From: Onychomys torridus
Lineage: Eukaryota > Chordata > Mammalia > Rodentia > Cricetidae
Reading direction: 5' to 3'
Assembly (NCBI RefSeq): GCF_903995425.1
Contig: NC_050448.1
Location: 96,784,219-96,848,218 of the forward strand
DNA: 64,000 nt
Both the position numbers and the translations under genes were made by a program. Positions 1 through 10,290 of this stretch are shown piece after piece. The notes beneath the pieces are model-generated. The model made no database searches, had not been told where the DNA came from, and saw nothing but the letters and a program-made list of their open reading frames with translations. Each line of letters opens with the position of its first letter. The first letter of the stretch is position 1.

Positions 1-826
1 AAACTCTCATGTGGGTTTTGTGCCTCGTGGCTTTTCTAGCATGGTAAAAACAGTGCCGCTTAATGAATAACACAGCGCCGCATAACAATAACTAACACCA
101 TGGGCTGTCTATGGAGAATGTAGTCATGTACAGACAGTGTAGAATGTACAGACATCCTCTGTAGTTTCACCTGTGTGAGAGCCAAAGATACATTTCAAGT
201 TTTAATTACTATGCCTCAGAGATCCATGAATCAAAATGTCTCTGATCTGCAAGCCACTTGCTCAAGGCCAGATAGTTCCTAAAATGCTGGAGGCTGTTGT
301 TTATGGGAGATAACAAGCCACATGTTTTCACTCCCTAAACAAGTTGGTTTGACCCATCTACACCGGATGTGCTTGATCACATGTGGGCTGGAGATACATG
401 ATAAGTTTTGAATCCCCAGTTGCTGGGTTCCCGCCTCTGCTGATGTAATAAGCCAAATCAAACCAAATTAATAAATCCAAGTTTAATGAGCAAAGCAATC
501 CTGGGTGACCCTTGGGAAGGCAGGGGAAGGGTCACAAAGGAAGAGTCACAGGGGAAGGGTCACATGGCAAATATGGCTACCAGGCCTTAAGTATTCAGTA
601 GGTGTGGTCTTGAGCAGTCCCAGGGAGGGGCTGGCTTTGGGTGGGCTTCCTCAGGGGCAGGGGTCTGGAGGGCAGCTCTAGGGGAAGGGCCGCTGTTTGG
701 CGGGCTCTGAGGGGGGCAGGTTTGGGGAGAGATAGGGGAGGGGAGTTGAGGTGGAGCTTTCACTAGAATTGTATGTAGGCAGGAAATAAGTCAGGATATA
801 TGCTTGCCCATGATTGGACCTGATGG
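1..826. other. Intergenic sequence, no gene recognised
   Basis: No exon and no confident repeat. It contains a G-rich stretch (about 585-745) and three GGGTCAC/AGTCAC motifs 14 bp apart at 529-563. In mammals the next upstream gene in this orientation is Alg14, of which I see no part here. Confidence 0.5.
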
Positions 827-854
827 GAAATGAAATGAAATGAAATGAAATGAA
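827..854 (+). repeat. (AAATG)n pentanucleotide microsatellite
   Basis: About five tandem GAAAT units immediately next to a reverse-oriented B1. Confidence 0.9.
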
Positions 855-880
855 TTGTGGGTCCCATCCCCACCCCCCAC

Positions 881-1003
881 AAGGTTTCTCTGTGTAGCCC
901 TGACTGACCTGGAACTCTCTCCGTAGACCAGGCTGGTCTCAAACTGAGATCCACCTGCCTGTGCCTCCTCCTGAGTGCTGAAATTAAAGGCTTGTGCCAC
1001 CAT
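881..1003 (-). repeat. B1 SINE, reverse orientation
   Basis: Reads as reverse B1: GGTTTCTCTGTGTAGCCC through GACCAGGCTGG and GTGCCACCATG. Confidence 0.9.
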
Positions 1004-1009
1004 GTGTGA

Positions 1010-1276
1010 GGCATTTTCTGAATTGTTAATTGATGAAGGAGGGCCCAGCCACTCCTGGGCAGGCAGTCCGCTAGTTCTCTATATAAAGAAAGTAGCTGAA
1101 CCAGCCAGAGCCAGCCAGTAAGAGCACCAAGCCAAGGTGTCAGCTTCGTTCCCTCCTCCAGGCCGTCCCCTAGATTTTCTGCCTTGACTCCCTTCAGTGA
1201 TGAAGAGTTTCCTGAACACGTAAGGTGAAATAAACTCTTCCCTCCTCAAGATGCCTTTCTTCAGTCTTATGACAGT
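1010..1276 (+). repeat. Rodent LTR-like repeat (MaLR-type tail)
   Basis: Starts GGCATTTTCTGAATT, then has a GGAGGGCCCAGCC block, and ends AAATAAACTCTTCC with a TCTTATGACAG tail. The same family occurs in reverse at 40205-40515. The family name is not certain. Confidence 0.65.
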
Positions 1277-1296
1277 GTAAGGCAAATTGCTAAACA

Positions 1297-1770
1297 GTCT
1301 TTTTAATAAAAAAAACCCGGAGCCAGATATTGGGGTGAAACCTGAGAGATCGGGGGATAGGACAAGCCACAGCCAACCTCACCTCACCAACTCCTCAGCC
1401 TCAAGAGAGAGCTACTTCCTGTATACCCACCCACACACTTTCTGTGCCCTGCCATCTCACTTCCTCTCTCCACCCAGCTACATCACTTCCTCTTTCTGCC
1501 CAGTTCTCACTTCCTGTCTCTCTGTACAGACCTCCAGACCTTTATGGTTAACTAGTGTTGGAATTGAAAGGCGTGTGCCACCACGCCTGGCTCTGTTCCC
1601 AGTGTGGTCTTGAACTCACAGAGATCCGGATGGAGCTCTGCCTCCTGAATGCTAGGATTAAAGGCTTGTGCTACCATCGCCTGACTTCTATGTTTAATAT
1701 AGTGGCTGGCTTTTTCTATTGATCTCCATGCAAGCTTTATTTATTAGAGCACAAATAAAATATCACCACA
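1297..1770 (-). repeat. LTR-like element containing two B1-like pieces
   Basis: On the minus strand it begins TGTGGTGATATTTTATTTG. It contains repeated ACAGGAAGT blocks and two B1-like sequences, around 1555-1600 and 1645-1685, and ends in TCTGGCTCCGGGTTT. I remember this composite structure from cricetid genomes; the boundaries are approximate. Confidence 0.6.
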
Positions 1771-1986
1771 TGACAGGAACAGGCAAACTAGGAGACTACC
1801 TGCCCATCAGTCACTATTGAGCCTGGTTATCAGATCAAATACAATGTCATGATGCTGCATTCAAGTAAGCTTCCTTTTACTTCCCAACAGTCCTAACATG
1901 CAAGAACTATAGCGGTGGCAGTGATCTCACTATGCCGAAGAGGAGGTGGAAAGTGCTTCCTTTAAAAATGTGTTGTTTCTGTTTTT

Positions 1987-2145
1987 AATTATGTGTGTGT
2001 AGGTATACACGTGTACGTGAGGGTGCCAGTTCCCCCCGGAGCTGGAGTTCTAGGTGGTTGTGAGCTTCCTGAAGCAGATGCTGGTGAACCAAACTCAGGT
2101 CCTCTGGAAGAGCAAGTATGTGTTCTTAGAGCCATCCCCAGCCCC
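1987..2145 (-). repeat. B2/B3-type SINE, reverse orientation
   Basis: Reverse B2/B3 hallmarks are GAGCTGGAGTTCTAGG, a GGTTGTGAGC box and CCTCTGGAAGAGCAAG near the right end. Confidence 0.7.
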
Positions 2146-2490
2146 GAGTTCTCCCTTTAAATATAAATATGAATAACACATCCTCACAAAGCAGGGTGAC
2201 TAGAGTGCAGGGAAGGCTATGTTCATAAATAGCACAGTTGTTCTTATTCTCTTACTGTACCTAATGTATAAATCAAACTTTATCATTGTTATCCATATAG
2301 AAAAAAAACCCAGGACAGTCCATTCAGCGTCCAGTACTACGCTGGGTTGTAGGCAACCCTGAGGATCTTGGAATCCATGCAAGGGGTGGGGGGGTTAGGT
2401 AGTTGGTTATACCAACAACATCACCTCAAGTAAGGGATGAACATTCCCCAAGGTGCACAAAGAGAAAAGTGTCTTACAAGCGTGATTTCA
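2146..2490. other. Intergenic sequence without recognised features
   Basis: AT-rich, with no reading frame worth reporting. It contains a short G run near 2385. Confidence 0.5.
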
Positions 2491-2600
2491 GCTGGCAGTT
2501 GTGTGTCACACCTGTATGCCTGTGATCCCAGTACTTGGGAGGCTGAGGCAGGAGAATGACTTCATTTTGAGGCTAGTTCGATCTACAGAGTGAAGAGCTA
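2491..2600 (+). repeat. Old B1-like SINE
   Basis: Contains TGTGATCCCAGTACTTGGGA followed by GGCTGAGGCAGGAGAATGA. Confidence 0.75.
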
Positions 2601-2726
2601 TTTTAAATCAACAACATCACCCAAATAAAAAAAAATACCCCTCCACTCCACCCCCAACCCCTCACACTCCCACCCCCACACACAAAAGGGACTTCATAGG
2701 GTTTCTGGGTACTTAAACTTGTAGAG

Positions 2727-2897
2727 CAGTGGTTCTCATCCTGTGGGTCAGAAAACACAGATATTTACATTACAATTCACAATCATAGCAAAATTACAGT
2801 TATGAAGTAGCAACAGAAATAACGTTATGGCTGGGGGTCACCACAACATGAGGAACTGTATTAAAGGGTCCCAGCATTAGGAAGATTGAGAGGCACC
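2727..2897 (-). repeat. hAT-type (URR1-like) DNA transposon remnant
   Basis: Starts CAGTGGTTCTCATCCTGTGG, the rodent hAT terminal repeat, and has the internal segment CAACATGAGGAACTGTATTA in reverse. The right end is eroded. Confidence 0.7.
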
Positions 2898-2993
2898 ATA
2901 GAGGTTCCTACAGGGTGTGGTGCCTAAGCATGGCTGGACCCTGTGTCTCTCTTCCATGCCTCACCCTGTGCATGCCTTTTACCGGGATGCTCA

Positions 2994-3348
2994 TGTAGTT
3001 GGAGAACTTCTCTCCAGCCCCCGCCAAGCCTTATTAGTCCAACAACCCATTTATAAAATAAACACACAGACATTTGTATTATTTAAACTGCTTGGCCATT
3101 AGCTCAGGCCTACCATTGTCTAGCTCTTATTCTTATGTTTAGCCCATTTCTGTTAGTCTATACTTTGCCACATGGCTTGTGGCTTACCGGTGTCTTTACA
3201 TGTTGCTTCTCATGGCAGCGGCTGGCAGTGTCTCCTCCCAGCCTTCCTGTTCCCAGCCTGCTCCTCTTCCTTGTCCCGCCTACCCTATCCTTCCTGCCTG
3301 GCTACTGGCCAATCAGCACTTTATTTATACAGAGTGATATCCACAGCA
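2994..3348 (-). mobile_element. ERV LTR (cricetid type), minus strand, with adjacent polypurine tract
   Basis: On the minus strand the LTR starts TGCTGTGGATATCACTCTG, with TATAAATAAA then GATTGGCCAGTAGCCAGGC, and ends near GAGAAGTTCTCCAACTACA. Just upstream on the minus strand is the purine run AAAAGAAAAGGGGAAG (3349-3364), placed like the polypurine tract before a 3' LTR. No viral gene is readable. Confidence 0.75.
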
Positions 3349-3430
3349 CTTCCCCTTTTCTTTTTTGTTAAAAAAGGAGGGTTAACTAAAGTGGACAGCC
3401 CCGGGGATCCCGTTAGTCTCTGGCAATAAC
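3349..3430 (-). mobile_element. Possible short piece of ERV internal sequence
   Basis: Sequence abutting the polypurine tract of the LTR at 2994-3348. It contains no coding region. The right limit is a guess. Confidence 0.35.
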
Positions 3431-3619
3431 TATATTTATTTCACCACCCAAAGCAACCAATGTCTAAATTGCATGCCTGCTTCTTACCAGCGCTATCAAG
3501 CATAATTACCAGGAAGGTAATGGTCACCAGAGATAGAGATTTCCAAGGTTGCCAGTGCTGTGATAGTAACTGACTGTCACTTCTTACATGTCTAGGTGAC
3601 TTAAATATATAGGAGGTAT

Positions 3620-3665
<46 letters not shown>

Positions 3666-3678
3666 ACACACACACACA
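3620..3678 (+). repeat. (CA)n microsatellite
   Basis: About 29 CA units with one TA interruption. Confidence 0.97.
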
Positions 3679-4205
3679 TTTGCAATGCAGTGTGGAATCA
3701 ATGCTTTCACACTTTCCTGTTTATTCCCTACAAATTACTATGAAAATAATCTGATTCTCTTACTTAATAAACAAAGTCTGGTTTGATGGATGTTAGCACT
3801 GAATGTTGAAGGTGTCTAATGATAGGAAGGGGTCCATAGTTTCGACTTCACATATGTATTTCTTTCCAATTATTTGATGGTAATGTTTAAGCAATAGAAG
3901 GATGAAACGGCATTAACTGTGTAGGGGAAGGTCTTGTGCTTTTCATCTTGAACATATCATAGTTGAAGAATTATCAAAGCAGTTGGAAAGCCCATGTTGA
4001 TATGGGTAGCATTTTTGAAATTTATATACTGAATATATGGATCAAGACTGAGCATGAGACCCACCAGGTCATAAGAAACCTTTCAAAGCAGCCAAGCTGG
4101 GTAACTAGGCACAACAATCTCCAGGAAGGCCTCTGAGCAGCAGATACATACCCATTCAGTTGTGCCTCCCAGAGAACAGAGATGGGGACCACCAGGCCCA
4201 GTCTT
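3679..4205. other. Intergenic sequence without recognised features
   Basis: AT-rich unique-looking sequence lying between two pieces of the same LTR family. No exon is seen. Confidence 0.5.
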
Positions 4206-4289
4206 CTCCTCTTCCTTGTCCCGCCTACCCTATCCTTCCTGCCTGGCTACAGGCCAATCAGCACTTTATTTATACAGATATCCACAGCA
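4206..4289 (-). mobile_element. Fragment of the same LTR as 2994-3348
   Basis: About 84 bp that match 3262-3348 with one substitution (GGCTACTGG versus GGCTACAGG) and a 4-bp gap after TTATACAG. It keeps the terminal CCACAGCA, the LTR start on the minus strand. Confidence 0.75.
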
Positions 4290-4328
4290 TGCTCATCTTT
4301 CAGGAAAATCAATTGTACATGAAGTTGA

Positions 4329-4456
4329 GCCGGGCACAAAGTGGATGTTTTAAGTCCTCAACACTAGGGAGGTTGAAGCAAGAGGATATCTGTGAGTTAG
4401 AGACCAGCCTGCACAACAAAGACCTCAAGCCAAAAATAAAAATAAATAAAAATTTT
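4329..4456 (+). repeat. Old B1-like SINE
   Basis: GCCGGGCACAAAGTGG start, GTGAGTTAGAGACCAGCCTG, and an A-rich tail with AAATAAA units. Confidence 0.75.
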
Positions 4457-4569
4457 TAAATGAAAATGGGGTATTTTAATAACATATTCCATGTAATATC
4501 ACCTATAAAAATTATTTAAATTCTCCGGGGATTTGAGTTGTTTTTAGAAAATTATTCTATACCAGGCCT

Positions 4570-4846
4570 GGTTTTAAGGCATTTCCATGGAGATCAGAGG
4601 ACAACCCCAGCTGTTCGTCCTCAGGTGCCAACTATCTTGGTCTTGGTCTCTCACTGACCTGAAATTTGACCAGGCCACCTGGCCGGTGAACTCCAGAGAT
4701 TTACTTCTCTCTTCCTCCCCTGGGGAGGAAGGAGGACTACACCTCACCCACCTTTTACAGCTATTAAAAGGTGAGATCCAGGATTCAAACTCAGATCTGT
4801 GTGTTTCAGGCACTTTGCCAACTGAGCTATTGTCCCAGCCTGGAAG
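4570..4846 (-). repeat. Reverse SINE, B3/B4-like
   Basis: GGAGATCAGAGGACAACCCC at the left and ACTTTGCCAACTGAGCTATT at the right mark a reverse B3/B4-type SINE. The middle is diverged. Confidence 0.55.
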
Positions 4847-5087
4847 AATACTTTCTAAAACCTCCTTTACAGCTTTCCAATGCCTGTTTCCAATTAATAG
4901 GTTTTAGAAATGTCGAGTTACACTACAAGTGCTTACCAAAGTGTTCTTCACATTTAAAAGTTTCAGGGAAGATGCTCAAGATTGTCAGGCCCTCCCTGGT
5001 GACATATACTCTTGTTAGAACTTGGTCAGGGCTTTCTGAGTTTATCTTGACAATAAGTGAAAGGCACACTATGAAAAGAAAACAGAT

Positions 5088-5219
5088 GGCTGGGCATGGT
5101 GACTCATGTCTACAATGCCAGTAATCTGAGAGGCTGAGGCAGGAGAATTGCCATGAGTCTGAGGCCAGTGTGGGCTACACAATAAGACACTGACTCTTAA
5201 AAATAAATAAATAAATATA
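5088..5219 (+). repeat. B1-like SINE
   Basis: GGCTGGGCATGGTGACTCAT start and a tail of AAATA units. Confidence 0.8.
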
Positions 5220-5300
5220 AAAGATCTGGGCATGCCAGTGCATGCCTTTAACCCTAGGCATGATTTCCATGAGTTCAAGGCTACCCTGGTTGACATATTG

Positions 5301-5663
5301 CAGTGGTTCTCAACCTTCCGAATGCTGTGACCCTTTAATGCAATTCCTCATGTTGTGACCCCCCAACCACAAAGTTATATCCTTGATGCTGGGTGGTGGT
5401 GGTGCACACCTTTAATCCCAGCACTTGGGAGGCAGAGGCAGGTGGATCGCTGTGAGTTCGAGGCCAGACTGGTCAACAGAGGGAGTTCTGTTGACAGCCA
5501 GAGCTACACAGAGAAACCCTGTCTCGAAAAAAAAATTATATCATTGCTACTTTATAACTGTAATTTTGATACTTTTATGAACCATAGTGTAAATATCTGA
5601 TATGCAGGATATCTGATACATGACCCCCCAAAGGAGTCAAGACTCATAGGCTGAGAACTCCTG
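5301..5663 (+). mobile_element. hAT-type (URR1-like) transposon with perfect 8-bp target duplication
   Basis: Starts CAGTGGTTCTCAACC and ends GGCTGAGAACTCCTG, near-inverted termini. It is flanked by ACATATTG at 5293-5300 and 5664-5671, the 8-bp duplication expected of hAT elements. A B1 is inserted inside it. It is non-autonomous and encodes no transposase. Confidence 0.9.
5386..5535 (+). repeat. B1 SINE nested inside the hAT element
   Basis: A full-length B1 (GGTGGTGGTGCACACCTTTA through CCCTGTCTCG and a poly-A) flanked by TTATATCCTTG (5375-5385) and TTATATCATTG (5536-5546), an 11-bp target duplication with one mismatch. Confidence 0.92.
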
Positions 5664-5944
5664 ACATATTGAGTTCTAGATCAACCAGGTTGACATAGAA
5701 AGACCCTATCTTGAAGTGGGGGGGGGGGGCGGGGAATACAGGTAGCAGAGAGTACAAAAGAAGATGTCCAATGTACTTACGAAAAAAACTCAAATTGAAA
5801 CAATGAGCTACCACCCCATACAAACACATCAAGTGTTGACAGAGGCACAAGGACCCAAAACACCCATGCTTGCTGGTGGGAACATTAAAGATCACAACCA
5901 TTTTGGGAAAAGATAGGTTGTTTCTTTAAAATAAACTTTTAAAT

Positions 5945-6140
5945 TACAATTATTTGTGAGTGTGTGTTTGTGGGGTGTGGGTGTGCGCACATGCCATACT
6001 TCCAGGTGAAGGTCAGAGGCAAGTTTATGGGAGTTGGTTCTCTCCTTCCATAATGAGGATTCTAAGGGTCATACACGGGTCATCAAACTTGGAAGCAAGT
6101 GTCTTTACTTTCTGAGCCCTCTCACTCACTCAGCTGTTTC
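5945..6140 (-). repeat. B3-type SINE, reverse
   Basis: GTGTGCGCACATGCC, CAGGTGAAGGTCAGAGGC and TCTCTCCTTCC are reverse B3 hallmarks. Confidence 0.7.
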
Positions 6141-6367
6141 TTAAAAAGTTAAACACATCCCTTTCACCTGCCAGCCATTAGACTTGGAGGTATGTATCGA
6201 AGAGAAATGGAAGGATGTCTGTGTTAATGGCATGGTCACAGATGACTGCAGCAGCTTTCCAGGTGGTCCCTGACCAACAGTGGTTTATGATTTCTCAACT
6301 TACAGTATTGTGGAAGTGTGATGCATCCAGTAGGAACCGCACTTCAAATTACAAATTTCTTTCTTCA

Positions 6368-6499
6368 GATGGAGTCTCTACATAGCTCTGGCTTCCTGGA
6401 ACTTGCTATGTGGACCAGCTGGCCTTGAATTCACAAGAGATCTGCCTGCCTCTGCATCCTCAGTGCTGGGATTAAATGGTTATAGCATCATGCCCAGCC
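6368..6499 (-). repeat. Old B1 SINE, reverse
   Basis: AGATCTGCCTGCCTCTGCAT and CAGTGCTGGGATTAAATGG. Confidence 0.85.
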
Positions 6500-6589
6500 A
6501 AATTACAAATTCTTATCTTCTCCTAGGAAAGTGCTATGTGGCCTGAGGCTTTCTCCTGGTATTGAGCAGCAGCAGAGAATCACTCAGAC

Positions 6590-6712
6590 ACGGTAGTTCA
6601 CACCTGTAATCCTAGCACTGGGATGACACAGGACTGCTGCAAGTTGGAGGCCAGCCTGGGCTACGTAGTGAGTTAGTTTAGGCTACAGGGTGAGACCCAG
6701 TCAAAAATAAAA
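6590..6712 (+). repeat. Old B1-like SINE
   Basis: ACACCTGTAATCCTAGCACT, GGAGGCCAGCCTGGGCTACG and AAAATAAAA tail. Confidence 0.8.
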
Positions 6713-6806
6713 CAGAAATCGATCCGGAGTGTGCCAGAGAACAACTGAAGATGATCTAAGATGTACTGTTGGTGGTAAAGCTGTGATGTTCGGTAAGTTA
6801 AGTGTT

Positions 6807-7164
6807 GGGGTAGTTTGAATGCAATTGGCCCCCATAATCTCAGAGAGAGTGGCGCTATTAGGAGGTGTGGCTTTGTTGGAGTGGGTGTGGCCTTGTTGGA
6901 GGAAGTGTGTCACTGTGGAGGTGGGCTTTGAGGTTTCCTATGCTCAGGATGCCACCTGGTGTCTCAGTCAACTTCCTGTTGCCTGCAAGATGTAGGACTC
7001 TCAGCTACTCCTCCAGCACATTTGCCTGCATGCCACCATGCTCCCTGCCATGATGATATTGGACTAAACCTGTGAAACTATAAGCCACCCCAATTAAATG
7101 TTATACTTTGTAAGAGTTGCCATGGTCATGGTGTCTCTTCACAGCAACAGAAACTCTAAGACAG
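6807..7164 (+). repeat. MaLR-like LTR (rodent)
   Basis: Has GGAGGTGTGGCTTTGTTGGA, GTGTGTCACTGTGGAGGTGG, a CCACCATGCTCCCTGCCATG block and an AATTAAATG signal, and ends ACAGCAACAGAAACTCTAAG. The same family occurs at 25897-26212 (reverse) and 27704-28582. The MaLR assignment is by resemblance of the 3' half. Confidence 0.7.
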
Positions 7165-7394
7165 GTGTGTTAATTTTATTTCAATTTATATAATATTTTT
7201 AATTTACTATGGGTTTATTGGAATGGAACTTCATTAGAAATCAAAGTACATCTTTATTTGTAATAGCCCCAAACTTTAATTAACTAAAAGATTCATCAGC
7301 AAGGGAAGTGAATCCCTGTGCTGAACTACGATTAAATAATAAAAAGAAATGTGCTAATGATATACCTTACAATGTGAATGTCAAGATCAAGAAA

Positions 7395-7584
7395 TTTGTT
7401 TTTTTATTATTCTGAGTGTATGATGTATTATGAGTGTGGACATGCATATGCCTTAGCATGTACATGGAGGTCAGAGGACAACCATGTGGAGTTTGGTCTT
7501 TCCTTCCATCTTTACTTGAGGGATTGAACTCAGGCTGGAAGCCTTGCTCAGCAAGAGCTTCACTCACTGAGCCTTCTTGTCAGG
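7395..7584 (-). repeat. B3-type SINE, reverse
   Basis: ACATGGAGGTCAGAGGACAA, GAACTCAGGCTGG and CACTGAGCC. Confidence 0.75.
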
Positions 7585-7668
7585 CCTCAAGAAAGTTTTC
7601 CTAAGTTAAAGAAGCCTTGAGGGTGATGGCCACATCTATTCTTTGGTTATGATGATGTTTTATGGAGA

Positions 7669-7670
<2 letters not shown>

Positions 7671-7717
<47 letters not shown>

Positions 7718-7727
7718 TGTGTGTGTG
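7671..7727 (+). repeat. (GT)n microsatellite
   Basis: About 28 GT units with one AT break. Confidence 0.97.
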
Positions 7728-7799
7728 AAACTGCACATTATCTTTTGTTGGTGGTTCATCCACTGTGTTTCAATAACACAATTAATAATTACTCTTAAT

Positions 7800-7940
7800 T
7801 TTTTTTCCAAGACAGAGTTTCTCTGTGTAACAGCCCTGGCTGTCCTGGAACTCACTCTGTAGACCAGGCTGGCCTCGAACTCACAGAGATCCGCCTGCCT
7901 CTGCTGGGACTAAAGGAGTGCTTTACCATACCTGCCTGAC
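7800..7940 (-). repeat. B1 SINE, reverse
   Basis: GAGTTTCTCTGTGTAACAGC, GACCAGGCTGGCCTCGAACT; the 3' part is shortened. Confidence 0.92.
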
Positions 7941-8700
7941 ACAGCTTAACTTACTCCTGGCAGTGGGTTAAACGAGAAGAACCTAGTTGCACTGAGAGAA
8001 CCCACTGGGACCAACAGTACTTTGGTGTTAGTGGCAGAGCCGAGAACAAATGTGCTTTGGGGGAATATAATAGTTGACTAAAGGAACGGAGCAAACGTTA
8101 ATGTTCATTTTGAAGCCACACAGAGGGACACGAGAGTTCAGTTCCCACCGCTGTGACTGCTGCCATTTCACATCACAAACCTTTGAAACTCTGAAGTCTT
8201 TAACGATAACTTGTTAACCACTAAAATCCAGGCCTTTGGTGGCAAAAAAAAAAAAAAAGAATAAATTTCCCAAGCATTCTACCAAATATGATTTAGGAGA
8301 TTAAAATGACATTGACCACAATTTCCTTACCCACAGTGTCCAAACAGAAGCCCCAAGGCTTGGGGTTCTGCAGGGGAGCTGGGGCTGAGGCTGTAATTTC
8401 TATTTCAAATCTGGCTGCCAGGTTTCAAGCATTAGATCTTAAAAAAAAATGGGTTTGGTCTAGTGGATGACACAGGGCCACCATCACAGGACTGGAAAAA
8501 CAGCCCCAACCACTTATTCCATCATATTGGGTCAATTGCATCATCTTTCTGTGGAAAGAATGCCCTAATTAGTCCTAGTACCTTCAGTATCGATCCGTAA
8601 ATTATGAAGCCATTTCACATTTCCGCCTATTCGACTCTTCCCTGCTCCATCACACTACCTCACAGACTCGACGACAAAATTCTTTCAGCTGATAGCAATT
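7941..8700. other. Intergenic sequence without recognised features
   Basis: Unique-looking DNA about 2 kb before the CpG island. It contains a 15-A run near 8244. No exon is seen. Confidence 0.5.
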
Positions 8701-8707
8701 TTGTGCC

Positions 8708-8790
8708 TTTTTCTTTTCTACATAGCTCAGACTGGCCTCCAACTCAAACTCACAGCAATCCTTTTCGTGCTGGGACTGCAAGGTTGGGAC
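8708..8790 (-). repeat. Degenerate B1 remnant, reverse
   Basis: CTACATAGCTCAGACTGGCC and GTGCTGGGACTGCAAGG are weak reverse-B1 traces. Confidence 0.5.
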
Positions 8791-9519
8791 ACCACGCCAT
8801 ACTTCCTTGTATCTATCGCGGAGAGGTTCAACTTGGTCTATCTGGGCTCTTTTCAAGCAGGCCGCCGCCCCTTGTTCTGTGGTCTCATCTGGAACGTCAG
8901 TTTGTATTTGGGAAATAAAACTCTCATATTAGGACTCGGAGGGCAGAACCCTGTCCTAGGTGTGCTCCAGAACGCCAAGGCATGAGGTGACACTGTGGAG
9001 GTGGTGACCTTGGTCAATATTAGGAATCTCAGTTGCTGCCTTTAAGCCTCTAAAACGGATACGGATTCTACCTAGTAGTTCTGGGTAAGTAAATGGGTTA
9101 ACCTTTGGAAGACCTGCAGTCCAGTGTGGTCCCATGAGCACAGGCAAGGGACAATGTTCTGTTCTCACCTTCCTCTATCAGTTTGCCTTTGAGATCAGAA
9201 GAAAGGAAGGGGACAGAAAAGAATACAGAGGGCTGATTCAAAGAGATCTCTGATTAAAAAAACAAACAAAAGCAGGTAGACTCCTTATTCAAGGCAGTCC
9301 TCTAATTAAAAATAAAGGAACAAACAAAAACCAGGCAGAGCTACAGTCTCTTAGGCTTTTGGGCTGGCTGAATTCCCCGTAAAGACGCTTGCAAGAATCC
9401 AGAAAAGGACCCGAAAAGTCCCCAAGGCTTTGCCACAGCACTTTCCCAATTTCTTTCGCACTGCTTTTAAAGTTTAAACAGAGCGAGTAGGAATTTGGCA
9501 AAGAACCTTGACCGAGGCA
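8791..9519. other. Promoter-proximal upstream sequence
   Basis: No repeat is recognised. Immediately upstream of the CpG island, it may hold regulatory elements, but I can name none. Confidence 0.45.
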
Positions 9520-9914
9520 GAGGTCAGACCCACAGGTGCGGCAGCTGCGCGGGGAGGGAAGACCTGGCAGGTGCTGATGCAGGCCTCCCCGTGCCAGACG
9601 TGTGGGCTCGGAGGCTGCTCCCAAGGTTTCCAGGGCAGCATCTGGGCGCGCTGTGGTCCGGGAGGAGGGGGATGGAGTGGCCGGTCAGCGACGGGCCAGC
9701 TCGGGGAGCTTCCTGTCCCCTCCACCGTCGGAGCGCCACGGATGCCTGGGAGTTGATGAGAACCGCGGCGGCTGGGAAGCCCCCAGGCGCCGGGGCGGGG
9801 CGGCCGCAGCCCGCTGACCAAACCGGGAGGAGGGGCGCTGAGGTCCTCAGTGGCGTGAGGGCGGGGCCGGGGGCTGGGACCCGCGGGAGGGAGCGCCGCG
9901 CCCGCCGTGCTGCC

Positions 9915-9985
9915 ATTGGCCGTGGAGCCGCGGAGCAGGAGAGGGGGAGGAGGCGGCGCTCCATTGGTCGGGCTCGCCGGCCAAT
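9915..9985. promoter_or_regulatory. Cluster of three CCAAT (NF-Y-type) boxes
   Basis: ATTGG lies at 9915-9919 and 9962-9966, and CCAAT at 9981-9985. This is 300-375 bp before the start codon, in the position expected just upstream of the transcription start. Confidence 0.65.
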
Positions 9986-10290
9986 CCCGGGAGGTCTGGG
10001 GGGACCAGGCTAGGGGCAGAGCGTGCGGAACCACGGAGCGGGCAGCCAGCCGGGCAGCCAGCCCCACTCCAGAGTGACCCTGAGTCTCGGCGGGACCCGA
10101 GTCCGACCGGACCCTCGAAGCATCGTCCACGTTCCCCAGCCGCGCTCCGGATTCTCTCGCGCCGCGTAGAGGAGCTTGCTCGAGCATCTCCCGTGCGGCC
10201 GCCGCTGGGGCTAGGAGTAGGGACACCGAGGGCCACAGATCACCCACCCCCCGAGCCCGAGCGCAGCCCCTTCCCACCGTCGGAACCGCC

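Larger units (their letters stand above)
5226..5730 (+). repeat. B1-like SINE split by a DNA transposon
   Basis: The left half (5226-5300) has CTGGGCATGCCAGTGCATGC and ends GGTTGACATATTG. The right half (5664-5730) resumes ACATATTGAGTTCTAG and ends with AGACCCTATCTTGAA. The two halves flank the hAT element at 5301-5663. Confidence 0.75.

Noticed and set aside
3620..3678. Regularly spaced repeats considered as a possible CRISPR-like or satellite array, here and in the other CA/GT tracts
   Set aside because: They are dinucleotide microsatellites without spacers, typical of rodent genomes.
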